This document shows, piece by piece, positions 19,569 to 28,251 of a stretch of 64,000 nucleotides of DNA (its first letter is position 1; each line of letters begins with the position of its first letter). A program made the translations under genes and the position numbers. This DNA is from an uncultured Desulfuromonas sp. GTDB taxonomy: Bacteria; Desulfobacterota; Desulfuromonadia; Desulfuromonadales; Desulfuromonadaceae. The notes beneath the pieces are model-generated. The model was not told the origin of the DNA. It was given only the letters and a program-made list of their open reading frames with translations, and did not search any database. The stretch lies in NCBI RefSeq assembly GCF_963678835.1, contig NZ_OY787470.1:124001-188000 (forward strand), written 5' to 3'.

Positions 19569-21356
19569 ATGTCCTATCTGGTTATGGCGCGAAAGTGGCG
19601 TCCGCAAACATTTGCTGATCTGGTCGGTCAGGAACATGTCAGTCGTACATTGGCCAATGCGATTGCCAGTGGCCGTGTCCATCATGCCTTTCTGTTTACC
19701 GGAGCGCGTGGCGTCGGCAAAACCTCGGCGGCGCGGATTCTCGCTAAAGCGCTGAACTGCGAAAATGGACCGTCGGCGGAACCGTGCAATCAGTGCCGGC
19801 ATTGTGAAGAGATCTCCAGCGGTCACAGTGTCGATGTGTTTGAGATCGATGGCGCCTCCAATACCGGCGTTGATGATGTGCGTGAACTGCGAGAAACACT
19901 GCGCTACATGCCGTCACAGTGCCGCTATAAGATTTTCATCATTGACGAAGTGCACATGCTGTCGATCAATGCCTTTAATGCTCTACTTAAGACCCTCGAA
20001 GAACCTCCTGAGCACGTCAAATTCATCTTTGCCACCACGGAACCGCATAAAATTCCCGTCACTATTCTGTCGCGCTGCCAACGCTTTGATTTTCGTAAAA
20101 TTCCTGCGCCGAAGGTTGTGGCGCAATTGCGGCGTATTGTCGATGCCGAGAATATTACCATCTCTGATCGTGCCCTGGCCTTGATTGCCCAGCGCGGCGG
20201 CGGCAGCATGCGTGACAGTCTGTCCACCCTCGATCAGGTGGTGGCATTCTGTTCCGAGCAGGTGGCCGACGAAGATGTCCAGGGCTTGCTGGGTATGGTG
20301 GATCGTCGCTTGTTGTTTGATGCCTTGGAAGGGTGTATGCGTCAGGATTGCTCCATGGTGCTCAATGTGGTGCGGCGTGTTGATGATCTCGGACACTCTT
20401 TCCGACAGTTCTGCCAGGAGTTGGTTGAAACGGTGCGCCAGGCGATTCTCTGTTCTCTGGTTGAAAACCCTGAGGAAGATCTGGGGGTGTTTGGTGATGA
20501 GCTTCATGCTCTCAAGGCACTGAGCGCTCTGGCTGGCCAGGATGACTGGCAACGGTTGCTCAGCATGTTGATTAAGGTTGAAACGGAACTGTCCGCCTCC
20601 TCTTTTCCGCGTCTGCTGGTCGAAATGGCCTTGGTGCGGGCGGCGAGTCTGCCACCGGCTAAAGATATTGCCGGTCTGATTCGTAAAGTGGAGGCCCTCG
20701 AAGGAGGCTATTCTTCGGGGACGATTCCGCGGCCGCAATCGGAGCAGGCACCGCCGGTATCAGCGATGATGCCAACGGATTCTGCTGCTCCTGTGTCGCC
20801 GGCTCCGGCCGCTGCCCCGCAACCAGCGCCCTCACCCGCTCCGTCGGCGTCGGTTGCTGTGGAACCGCAACCGGCTGCACCCGTTGTCGCTGAGGCGCCT
20901 GCACCGATGGCTGATCCGCCACCGGTCGCGACACGGCAGGGCGGAGCAGCTCCGAGCGATTGGTCGCAGTTGGTCGCTGGTGTTCGAGGGAAGTCGCCTT
21001 CGCTGGCGTCGCTGTTGGAATACGGTAGTCTGATGAAGATGGCGCTGCCGGAATTGGTGATCGGCTACCCCTCGTCGTCGTTTCATCTGCAACAGATGAA
21101 TGATGTCGAATCCCGCGAGCGTCTGACACAGCTGGTGCGTGACTTATACGGGCTGGAGCTGGATCTGAAAATTCAGGCGCTGACCAATGACGCTTCCGGG
21201 CCGCCGTCTCTGGTCGAAACGAAAAAAAAAAAGGAGAGTGACCGCGAGCGACGCTTGCGTGAAGACGCTCTGACCCACCCGACGGTGAAGAGGGCAATTG
21301 AAATATTTTCCGGTGATATTGAGTCGGTGACCCCGATTGATAAAGGTTTTGTTTAA
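19569..21356 (+). CDS. dnaX: DNA polymerase III subunits tau/gamma
   Basis: 595 residues from ATG 19569 (MSYLVMARKWRP, the usual start of DnaX, with AAGG upstream). Walker A is GARGVGKTSAA, the zinc module is CENGPSAEPCNQCRHC, and Walker B is FIIDEVHML, so this is the clamp-loader ATPase. Residues ~385-475 form a Pro/Ala-rich linker, followed by a tau C-terminal domain. An uninterrupted run of eleven A (21222-21232) encodes KKKK at residues 552-555. Slippage by one base in either direction would end the protein within about 20 codons, trimming most of the last 40 residues. The gene is followed by ybaB and recR. Confidence 0.96.
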   Translation: MSYLVMARKWRPQTFADLVGQEHVSRTLANAIASGRVHHAFLFTGARGVGKTSAARILAKALNCENGPSAEPCNQCRHCEEISSGHSVDVFEIDGASNTGVDDVRELRETLRYMPSQCRYKIFIIDEVHMLSINAFNALLKTLEEPPEHVKFIFATTEPHKIPVTILSRCQRFDFRKIPAPKVVAQLRRIVDAENITISDRALALIAQRGGGSMRDSLSTLDQVVAFCSEQVADEDVQGLLGMVDRRLLFDALEGCMRQDCSMVLNVVRRVDDLGHSFRQFCQELVETVRQAILCSLVENPEEDLGVFGDELHALKALSALAGQDDWQRLLSMLIKVETELSASSFPRLLVEMALVRAASLPPAKDIAGLIRKVEALEGGYSSGTIPRPQSEQAPPVSAMMPTDSAAPVSPAPAAAPQPAPSPAPSASVAVEPQPAAPVVAEAPAPMADPPPVATRQGGAAPSDWSQLVAGVRGKSPSLASLLEYGSLMKMALPELVIGYPSSSFHLQQMNDVESRERLTQLVRDLYGLELDLKIQALTNDASGPPSLVETKKKKESDRERRLREDALTHPTVKRAIEIFSGDIESVTPIDKGFV

Positions 21357-21375
21357 CGTTTAAAAGGAGAGAATG

Positions 21376-21690
21376 ATGGCAAAAGGGTTAGGAAACATGA
21401 TGAAGCAGGCCCAGCAGATGCAGCAGAAAATGGCGCGCATCCAGGAAGAGGTGGCCAAGCAGGAGATCGAAGCCAGCGCCGGTGGCGGAATGGTTACCGT
21501 GGTGGTGAATGGCAAGCAGGAGATTTTGTCGATCAAGATTGATCCGAATGTTGTTGATCCTCAGGATGTTGATATGTTGCAGGATCTGATTCTGGTGGCG
21601 ACCAATGAAGCGGTTCGCAAAAGCCAGGATATCATGCAGCAGGAGATGTCGAAATTGACCGGCGGGATGAATATCCCCGGTCTGTTTTAA
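21376..21690 (+). CDS. ybaB: YbaB/EbfC nucleoid-associated protein
   Basis: 104 residues. Two ATGs are adjacent; the second (21376) has AGGAG six bases upstream and gives the usual MAKGLGNMMKQ start. The N-terminal helix is rich in Gln and Met (KQAQQMQQKM), followed by the AGGGMVTVVVNGKQ beta segment of the family. The dimer binds DNA and the gene commonly sits between dnaX and recR, as here. Confidence 0.95.
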   Translation: MAKGLGNMMKQAQQMQQKMARIQEEVAKQEIEASAGGGMVTVVVNGKQEILSIKIDPNVVDPQDVDMLQDLILVATNEAVRKSQDIMQQEMSKLTGGMNIPGLF

Positions 21691-21717
21691 CGCCGTTCCA
21701 TATGGATTTAAAACATC

Positions 21718-21757
21718 AGCCACTGTCGCGCCTTTAGCCGATAGTGGCTTTTGTTTT
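21718..21757 (+). terminator. intrinsic terminator after ybaB
   Basis: AGCCACTGTCG pairs with CGATAGTGGCT (one wobble), followed by TTTTGTTTTTGT. It suggests recR has its own promoter. Confidence 0.75.
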
Positions 21758-21913
21758 TGTGTTTTCAGCGAGTTAATGTCGTGTTTACCGAAGGTATTTT
21801 CTTTGGCACACGATATGGTAAAATACGTTTTAAGTTTTATTTTTGCTGAAAAAAGTACACTTTCCTTAAAAAATAGAACGCTATTTTAAATTGTTGGATT
21901 TTCTGAGGACTTC

Positions 21914-22513
21914 ATGCTAGACTCAATTCCCTCATTGAACCGATTGATCGTGGAGCTGGGAAAGTTCCCCGGTATCGGGCGTAAAACAGCAACCCGACTT
22001 GCTTTTCACGTGATGCAGCAGTCGGACGAGCAGTCACAGGCTCTGGTCGAAGCCATTCAGAATCTGAAACAGCGTGTTCAGTTTTGTTCGACCTGCTTTC
22101 ATGTGACGGAGCAGGATCCCTGTGTGTTGTGCACCAGCACCAGTCGTGACGACAGCCTGCTGTGTGTGGTGGAGCAGCCGCAGGATCTGATGGCCATAGA
22201 ACGCGGCCACAGTTACCGCGGGCGTTACCATGTGCTGCATGGCGTGCTGTCACCGCTTGATGGTGTCGGCCCGGATGATTTGAAGATTGCCGAGCTGATT
22301 GAGCGGGTGCGGCAGGGAAACTTCAACGAGGTGATCGTCGCCACCAATTTCTCCATTGAGGGGGAAGCAACGGCTCTGTATTTGAGCCGATTGTTGCAGC
22401 CGTTTGGGGTGCGGATCACACGGCTGGCTCATGGCATTCCTATGGGCAGCGATCTTGAGTATGTTGATGATGCGACTGTCGGGCGCGCGATTGAAGGTCG
22501 TCGCGATTTGTAA
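21914..22513 (+). CDS. recR: recombination mediator RecR
   Basis: 199 residues. The helix-hairpin-helix FPGIGRKTATRLAFH is near the N-terminus. The zinc motif is C57-x2-C-x8-C-x2-C (CSTCFHVTEQDPCVLC). A TOPRIM domain follows, with VVEQPQDLMAIE and VIVATNFSIEGEATALYL. RecR loads RecA on gapped DNA with RecF and RecO. A GAGG site precedes the ATG. Full length for the family. Confidence 0.96.
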   Translation: MLDSIPSLNRLIVELGKFPGIGRKTATRLAFHVMQQSDEQSQALVEAIQNLKQRVQFCSTCFHVTEQDPCVLCTSTSRDDSLLCVVEQPQDLMAIERGHSYRGRYHVLHGVLSPLDGVGPDDLKIAELIERVRQGNFNEVIVATNFSIEGEATALYLSRLLQPFGVRITRLAHGIPMGSDLEYVDDATVGRAIEGRRDL

Positions 22514-22609
22514 GGCAGTCGATTGCATGTGAAGTGATGAAGGACATATCTGGTTTGACGGATCAGCGTTGATCGTCGAAGTTTTTGACACCATTAAAAG
22601 GAGGAACAC

Positions 22610-25600
22610 ATGTCGCGTAAGATGGTAAACATCGATGGCAATACCGCCGCGGCTCATGTCGCTCATGCGACCAATGAGGTCGTTGCGATTTATCCCATCA
22701 CCCCGTCTTCGGTTATGGGTGAAATTTCCGACGCCAAAAGTGCGGCGGGCGAGAAAAACATCTGGGGGACGATCCCCAAAGTTGTTGAGATGCAATCCGA
22801 AGGCGGTGCTTCCGGTGCTGTCCACGGTGCTCTGCAGGCTGGTGCGCTGACCACGACCTTTACCGCGTCGCAAGGTCTGTTGCTGATGATCCCCAACATG
22901 TACAAGATTGCCGGTGAGTTGACCTCAACGGTTTTTCATGTTTCAGCCCGTGCCATTTCGGCTCAGGCGCTGTCCATCTTCGGCGACCATTCCGACGTCA
23001 TGTCCTGCCGCCCCTGCGGCTGGGGTATGCTGTGCTCCAACACCGTTCAGGAGGTCATGGACTTTGCTCTGTTGGCTCAGTCCACCACCCTGCGCACGCG
23101 CATCCCCTTCCTGCACTATTTTGACGGCTTCCGCACGTCCCACGAAGTTCAAAAGGTTGAAGAACTGACTCAGGATGATATGCGTGCCTTGATCGATGAC
23201 GACCTGGTACGTGCCCATAAAGCGCGTTCCCTGTCTCCGGATCATCCGGTACTGCGTGGTACGGCTCAAAACCCGGACGTGTACTTCCAGGGCCGTGAGA
23301 CCGTCACCAAGTTTTACGAGTCGATTCCTGACGTGCTGCAAGGCGAAATGGATAAGCTGGCCAAGCTGGTCGGTCGTCAGTACAAGCTGGTCGATTATGT
23401 TGGTGCTCCCGATGCCGAGAAGGTGATCATCGTTATGGGGTCCGGTGCCGACACGGTTGAAGAGCTGGTCGAGCATATGGCGTCTCAAGGTGAGAAGGTT
23501 GGTGTTCTCAAGGTGCGTCTGTTCTTGCCGTTCCCGACCAAGGCTTTTGCTGAAGCCATGCCGGCTTCCGTTAAGAAGATTGCTGTTCTTGATCGTACCA
23601 AGGAGCCCGGCTCCCTGGGTGAGCCTCTCTACCAGGCGGTACGTACTGCCATTGGCGAAGCCATGGAAGAAGGCATCTACAAAGGCGACGGTTACCCGAA
23701 AGTTGTCGGCGGCCGTTTCGGCCTTGGTTCCTACGAGTTTACTCCGGGTATGGCCAAGTCCGTGTTTGACAACCTCGATGCGGCGAAGTCCAAGAACCAT
23801 TTTGTCGTTGGTATTAAAGACGATGTGACCGGCAACAGCCTCGATTTCGATCCCAACTTCAAAGTGCCTTCCGACTGCTACGCGGCGATGTTTTACGGTC
23901 TGGGTTCAGACGGTACGGTTGGTGCCAATAAAAACTCCATCAAGATTATCGGTGAGACCACGGACAATAAGGTTCAGGCCTACTTTGTCTATGACTCCAA
24001 AAAAGCGGGCAGCATGACCACCAGTCACCTGCGTTTCGGTAAGAAGGCCATCAAGTCGCCTTACCTGATCGACAGTGCTGATTTTATCGCTTGCCATAAC
24101 TTCTCTTTCCTCGAGAAGTACGACATCCTCAGCAACATCAACGAGGGTGGCACCTTCCTCCTCAACAGCCCCTACGGCAAAGATGAGATCTGGAATAACA
24201 TTCCCAAGGAAGTTCAGCAGCAGATTGTTGACAAGAAGCTGAAGTTCTTCGTTATCGACGGTGTGCGCCTCGGTGAGGAGATCGGCCTCGGTCCCCGCAT
24301 CAACGTCATCATGCAAACGGCATTCTTCAAAATCTCCGGCATTATTCCGCTGGACACCGCGATTGCCGAAATCAAGGACGCCATTGTTAAATCTTACGGC
24401 AAAGCCGGTGAAAAAGTTGTCGCCATGAACCAGGAAGCGGTTGACCGCGCCCTGGAAGAGATCCATGAAGTGACTCCCGGCGCTGTCGGCAGCCAGCTGC
24501 ACATTCACGGTGCGATCGAAGGGGAGGCTCCTGAGTTCGTTAAGAACACCACCGCTGCGATCATTGAAGGTAAAGGTCAGGATCTGCCCATCTCGGCCAT
24601 GCCCGCTGACGGAACCTTCCCCACCGGCACCGCCAAATACGAGAAGCGTAACATTGCCGTTAACATCCCGGTATGGGAGCAGGATCTGTGTATTCAATGT
24701 GGTATCTGTTCCTTCGTCTGCCCTCATGCCTCAATCCGCATGAAGGCCTACGATCCGGCTGAGCTTGACGGTGCTCCCGAGACCTTTAAGTCTGTTGACG
24801 CCAAAGGCAAAGAGATGGCCGGCATGAAGTTCACCTTGCAGGTCGCTCCTGAGGACTGCACCGGTTGTGGTGCCTGTGTTCACAACTGCCCGGCCAAGAG
24901 CAAGGAAGAGGAAGGCAAGAAAGCCATCAATATGACCTTCCAGGCGCCGCTACGTGAGTCAGAGGCCGCTAACTGGGAGTTTTTCCTCAATCTTCCCGAT
25001 CCTGACGAGAAGTTATTCAAGCGCCAGACCCTCAAAGGCAGCCAGTTCCTGCCGCCGACCTTTGAGTTTTCCGGTGCCTGTGCCGGTTGTGGTGAGACGC
25101 CGTTCGTCAAACTGCTTTCCCAGCTGTTTGGTGACCGTGCCCTGATCGCCAACGCCACCGGTTGTTCCTCCATCTATGGTGGTAACCTGCCGACCACCCC
25201 TTGGACCACGCGTAAAGACGGTCTGGGTCCGGCATGGAGTAACTCCCTGTTCGAGGACAACGCCGAATTTGGTTACGGCATGCGCCTGTCCGTCGACAAA
25301 TTCAAGGAGTACGCTCAGGAGCTGCTTGCTGACGCTTCCGGCAAGCTGTGTGAAGCCGGCAGTGAGTATGCCGACCTGATCAAGGAGATCCAGGGTGCTG
25401 ATCAAAGCACGCAGGAAGGGATCGACGCTCAGCGCGCCCGCATCGCTACGTTGAAGGCCGGTCTGGAAAAATGCCCGGACAACAACTCCAAGCAGCTGTT
25501 GTCTGTTGCCGATTATCTGGTTGAAAAATCAGTCTGGATTGTCGGTGGTGACGGCTGGGCCTATGACATCGGTTACGGCGGTCTGGACCATGTTCTTGCT

Positions 25601-26182
25601 TCCGGCGAGAATGTCAACGTGCTGGTTCTCGACACCGAGGTGTACTCCAACACCGGTGGTCAGGCGTCCAAGGCAACACCGCTTGGCGCGGTCGCTCAAT
25701 TCGCCGCCGGTGGTAAGCGTATGGGCAAAAAGGACCTTGGCATGATCAGCATGACCTACGGCAATATTTATGTTGCTAAGGTGTCCATGGCCAACCCGGC
25801 TCAGTGCGTCAAGGCCTTCCTTGAAGCCGAAGCTTATGATGGCCCGTCCATTATCCTGGCCTACAGCCACTGCATCGCCCACGGTATCAACATGACCACC
25901 GCCGTAGACGAGTGTAAAAAGGCGGTTAACTCCGGTCACTGGCCGCTGTTCCGCTACGATCCCCGTCTGACCGAGCAAGGCAAGAATCCGTTGCAGCTCG
26001 ACAGCAAGGATCCGAGCATCAGCTTTGAGGACTATGCTTACGGTGAGAACCGCTTCCGTGTCCTTAAGAAAGCCCAGCCGGAAGTGGCTGAGCGTCTGAT
26101 GTCTCAGGCCACCAAGGAAACCTCAGCCCGTTTCGATCTGTACAAGAAACTGGCGGATATGGATCCGGATTGCGGTAAGTGA
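22610..26182 (+). CDS. nifJ: pyruvate:ferredoxin (flavodoxin) oxidoreductase, single chain
   Basis: 1190 residues, the full length of the homodimeric enzyme. In order: the pyrimidine-binding domain (AHVAHATNEVVAIYPITPSS); the central domain; two [4Fe-4S] motifs CIQCGICSFVCP and CTGCGACVHNCP; a proximal cluster motif CAGCGET; and the thiamine diphosphate motif GGDGWAYDIGYGG with SNTGGQASK. It converts pyruvate and CoA to acetyl-CoA, CO2 and reduced ferredoxin, or the reverse when carbon is fixed. It has a good ribosome site (AAGGAGG) and its own terminator, so it is probably monocistronic. Strong expression is suggested by its even, biased codon use. Confidence 0.97.
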   Translation: MSRKMVNIDGNTAAAHVAHATNEVVAIYPITPSSVMGEISDAKSAAGEKNIWGTIPKVVEMQSEGGASGAVHGALQAGALTTTFTASQGLLLMIPNMYKIAGELTSTVFHVSARAISAQALSIFGDHSDVMSCRPCGWGMLCSNTVQEVMDFALLAQSTTLRTRIPFLHYFDGFRTSHEVQKVEELTQDDMRALIDDDLVRAHKARSLSPDHPVLRGTAQNPDVYFQGRETVTKFYESIPDVLQGEMDKLAKLVGRQYKLVDYVGAPDAEKVIIVMGSGADTVEELVEHMASQGEKVGVLKVRLFLPFPTKAFAEAMPASVKKIAVLDRTKEPGSLGEPLYQAVRTAIGEAMEEGIYKGDGYPKVVGGRFGLGSYEFTPGMAKSVFDNLDAAKSKNHFVVGIKDDVTGNSLDFDPNFKVPSDCYAAMFYGLGSDGTVGANKNSIKIIGETTDNKVQAYFVYDSKKAGSMTTSHLRFGKKAIKSPYLIDSADFIACHNFSFLEKYDILSNINEGGTFLLNSPYGKDEIWNNIPKEVQQQIVDKKLKFFVIDGVRLGEEIGLGPRINVIMQTAFFKISGIIPLDTAIAEIKDAIVKSYGKAGEKVVAMNQEAVDRALEEIHEVTPGAVGSQLHIHGAIEGEAPEFVKNTTAAIIEGKGQDLPISAMPADGTFPTGTAKYEKRNIAVNIPVWEQDLCIQCGICSFVCPHASIRMKAYDPAELDGAPETFKSVDAKGKEMAGMKFTLQVAPEDCTGCGACVHNCPAKSKEEEGKKAINMTFQAPLRESEAANWEFFLNLPDPDEKLFKRQTLKGSQFLPPTFEFSGACAGCGETPFVKLLSQLFGDRALIANATGCSSIYGGNLPTTPWTTRKDGLGPAWSNSLFEDNAEFGYGMRLSVDKFKEYAQELLADASGKLCEAGSEYADLIKEIQGADQSTQEGIDAQRARIATLKAGLEKCPDNNSKQLLSVADYLVEKSVWIVGGDGWAYDIGYGGLDHVLASGENVNVLVLDTEVYSNTGGQASKATPLGAVAQFAAGGKRMGKKDLGMISMTYGNIYVAKVSMANPAQCVKAFLEAEAYDGPSIILAYSHCIAHGINMTTAVDECKKAVNSGHWPLFRYDPRLTEQGKNPLQLDSKDPSISFEDYAYGENRFRVLKKAQPEVAERLMSQATKETSARFDLYKKLADMDPDCGK

Positions 26183-26204
26183 TCCCGTCTTGAACTGTGA
26201 TATT

Positions 26205-26239
26205 AAAAGCTCCCGGAGAACTCTTCGGGAGCTTTTTTT
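26205..26239 (+). terminator. intrinsic terminator of nifJ
   Basis: AAGCTCCCG pairs with CGGGAGCTT around a short loop and runs into seven T. Confidence 0.9.
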
Positions 26240-26296
26240 ATGGCGAAAAGGGGGATGCTGTCCGGTTAATGTTTTGTTCAGCTCCCCTTAATGCTG

Positions 26297-26326
26297 TTGC
26301 GTGGATGACAGGCGAAATGCTATAAC
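26297..26326 (+). promoter_or_regulatory. possible sigma70 promoter of mglBA
   Basis: TTGCGT (26297-26302) and TATAAC (26321-26326) are 18 bases apart, about 65 bases before the mglB start. Confidence 0.4.
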
Positions 26327-26390
26327 GAGTGTCTGGGCTTTGAAACCTCTGGCATAAGCCGACAAACCATGACCTTTGGGGAGACTGCGC

Positions 26391-26888
26391 ATGTTTGGCT
26401 CTCAGGCTACCTTTGTTCTTTACGATGACGAAGTCGTCAAAGTAAAAGAAATACTCGATAATCTTCTAAAAGCGTCCAACGCAAAATCAATCTATCTGGT
26501 CGATAAAAACGGTCAGATGATTGCGACGTCCGGGGATGTCAGTGGTATGGATACCACCAGTCTGGCATCATTGACTGCGGGCAATATTGCCGCTACCGGA
26601 GGCTTGGCCAAGCTGGTTGGAGAGAAAGAGTTCGCCATACAGTTTCACGAAGGGGAGAAGGATAATATTCATATCTCCATTGTGGGTGGGCGCGTTATCT
26701 TGGTGATTATCTTTGATGAACGTAGTTCACTGGGGCTGGTACGACTCCGGGTTAAAAAAGCCAGCATGGCCCTTGGAGCGTTGTTTGATGAGATCAGCTC
26801 AAAAAGCAGTGACCAGGCGAGTGGTCGGGAGCGAAGCAATCCGTTCGCAGAGATTACCGACGATGATATCGACAATCTGTTCAGCTAA
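26391..26888 (+). CDS. mglB: MglB-like roadblock/LC7 protein
   Basis: 165 residues from ATG 26391 with GGGGAG upstream. The roadblock/LC7 fold is visible: [17 protein letters not shown], then [18 protein letters not shown] and the strand [18 protein letters not shown] charged C-terminal tail follows (DDDIDNLF). MglB is the GTPase-activating partner of MglA; the mglA gene starts 11 bases after the stop. In Myxococcus the pair sets cell polarity; in this lineage the role is less studied. Confidence 0.9.
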   Translation: MFGSQATFVLYDDEVVKVKEILDNLLKASNAKSIYLVDKNGQMIATSGDVSGMDTTSLASLTAGNIAATGGLAKLVGEKEFAIQFHEGEKDNIHISIVGGRVILVIIFDERSSLGLVRLRVKKASMALGALFDEISSKSSDQASGRERSNPFAEITDDDIDNLFS

Positions 26889-26899
26889 GGATCTTCACC

Positions 26900-27490
26900 A
26901 TGTCTTTTATCAACTACGCCTCGCGTGAGATTAACTGCAAAATTGTTTATTACGGCCCCGGGTTGTGTGGAAAAACAACCAATTTGCAGCATGTCTACCA
27001 AAAAACGGCGCCGGATTCCAAGGGCAAGATGATCTCCCTGGCCACAGAATCGGAGCGGACGCTGTTTTTTGACTTTTTGCCCCTGGCTCTGGGCGAGGTG
27101 CGCGGCTTTAAAACCCGCTTTCATCTTTATACCGTCCCAGGTCAGGTGTTTTATGATGCCTCACGTAAATTGATCCTCAAGGGGGTCGATGGTGTGGTAT
27201 TTGTTGCCGACTCTCAGGAAGAGCGGATGGACGCCAATATCGAGAGCCTTGAGAACCTGCGCGACAATCTCGAAGAGCAGGGCTACGATCTCGACAAACT
27301 GCCGTATGTGGTGCAGTACAATAAACAAGACCTGCCCAATTTGAGTCCGATCGAAGAGCTGCAGCGGTTTGTCAATCCGACCAAGGTTCCTGAATTCAAG
27401 GCCTGCGCCATGAGCGGGGTTGGAGTGTTCGAAACCCTTAAAGCCATTGCCAAACTTGTCCTACTCGATTTGAAAAAAGGTGGGCGATAA
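26900..27490 (+). CDS. mglA: MglA-type small GTPase
   Basis: 196 residues. The P-loop is [10 protein letters not shown] (residues 19-28). The switch region TVPGQ replaces the Ras-type DxxG, a hallmark of MglA, and the base-recognition motif is NKQD. It is a bacterial Ras-like switch acting with MglB. Both genes form a compact operon followed directly by the promoter of tRNA-Asn. Confidence 0.95.
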   Translation: MSFINYASREINCKIVYYGPGLCGKTTNLQHVYQKTAPDSKGKMISLATESERTLFFDFLPLALGEVRGFKTRFHLYTVPGQVFYDASRKLILKGVDGVVFVADSQEERMDANIESLENLRDNLEEQGYDLDKLPYVVQYNKQDLPNLSPIEELQRFVNPTKVPEFKACAMSGVGVFETLKAIAKLVLLDLKKGGR

Positions 27491-27506
27491 AAACGTTAAA
27501 AAACTG

Positions 27507-27535
27507 TTGACAAGGTTTTGGGGAAACAGTATATT
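27507..27535 (+). promoter_or_regulatory. consensus sigma70 promoter of tRNA-Asn
   Basis: TTGACA (27507-27512) and TATATT (27530-27535) are 17 bases apart. Transcription should begin about 12-15 bases before the tRNA. Confidence 0.85.
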
Positions 27536-27556
27536 CCCCGTCGTCGTAAAGACTGA

Positions 27557-27632
27557 TCCCCGATAGCTCAGTTGGTAGAGCAGGTGACTGTTAATCACCC
27601 TGTCGCAAGTTCGAGTCTTGCTCGGGGAGCCA
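27557..27632 (+). tRNA. tRNA-Asn(GTT)
   Basis: TCCCCGA (27557-27563) pairs with TCGGGGA (27622-27628), followed by G and an encoded CCA. The anticodon loop CTGTTAA gives GTT. The D arm AGCTCAGTTGGTAGAGC and the T arm GTTCGAGTC are standard. Confidence 0.98.
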
Positions 27633-27640
27633 AAAAATCC

Positions 27641-27678
27641 AAGAGGCTGTGAATTTATTTTCACAGCCTCTTTTTTTA
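27641..27678 (+). terminator. intrinsic terminator of tRNA-Asn
   Basis: AAGAGGCTGTGAA pairs with TTCACAGCCTCTT, then seven T. Confidence 0.9.
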
Positions 27679-27762
27679 TTTGTGCTGTACAGTTGTCTAA
27701 ATCTCGCTATAGTTGGCGTTTATTTGCTTGAAGTTTCTCTTTTAATTTACGATAACTGTATT

Positions 27763-28239
27763 ATGAGAAAATATTTCCCCTTCCGGATTGACGAAACCTG
27801 GTATGCCCTGCCGCTCGAGTTGGTGGAGACGGTGGTGCGTTCTGTGGCACTGATTACGCTGCCCGAGGCGGCCAGCGGTCTGCTGGGGTTGATCGATTAT
27901 AAAGGGATCGTTTATCCGGTTGTGGATTTGCGTTTTCGGCTGCATAAGCCGTCCCAACCTGTTGGTGTGGACCAGAGAATCGTTTTGGCCCATCGTGGCG
28001 AGCAGATTGTGGCTTTCCTGGCGGATGAGGTGGAGTCGGTGATCGAAGTGTCAGACGCCCGGTTGAAACAGTCGGCTGACATTTTTCCGGACATGGACAG
28101 CTATGTGACGGCGATTCTCTGGCATGATGAAAAAAAGCTACAGTTATGCGATGCCGAGACTTTTTTGTACTTTGACCACGAATTGCTTGAGGGTTACAAG
28201 GACGAAACGGTCTCCTCGAAGCCGACAACAGACCAATAG
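27763..28239 (+). CDS. cheW: CheW-like adaptor 1 of the Wsp-type cluster
   Basis: 158 residues from ATG 27763. A longer frame reaches back to 27649 but would cross the tRNA-Asn terminator, so the internal ATG is preferred although no clear ribosome site precedes it. CheW features: FRIDETWYALPLELVETVV, GLIDYKGIVYPVVDLRFRL and VAFLADEVESVIEV. CheW links receptors to the kinase. It heads the chemosensory operon. Confidence 0.85.
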   Translation: MRKYFPFRIDETWYALPLELVETVVRSVALITLPEAASGLLGLIDYKGIVYPVVDLRFRLHKPSQPVGVDQRIVLAHRGEQIVAFLADEVESVIEVSDARLKQSADIFPDMDSYVTAILWHDEKKLQLCDAETFLYFDHELLEGYKDETVSSKPTTDQ

Positions 28240-28251
28240 CGGGGCAAATGG

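Noticed and set aside
27649-27762. Longer start for the first CheW
   Set aside because: It would begin inside the tRNA-Asn terminator.
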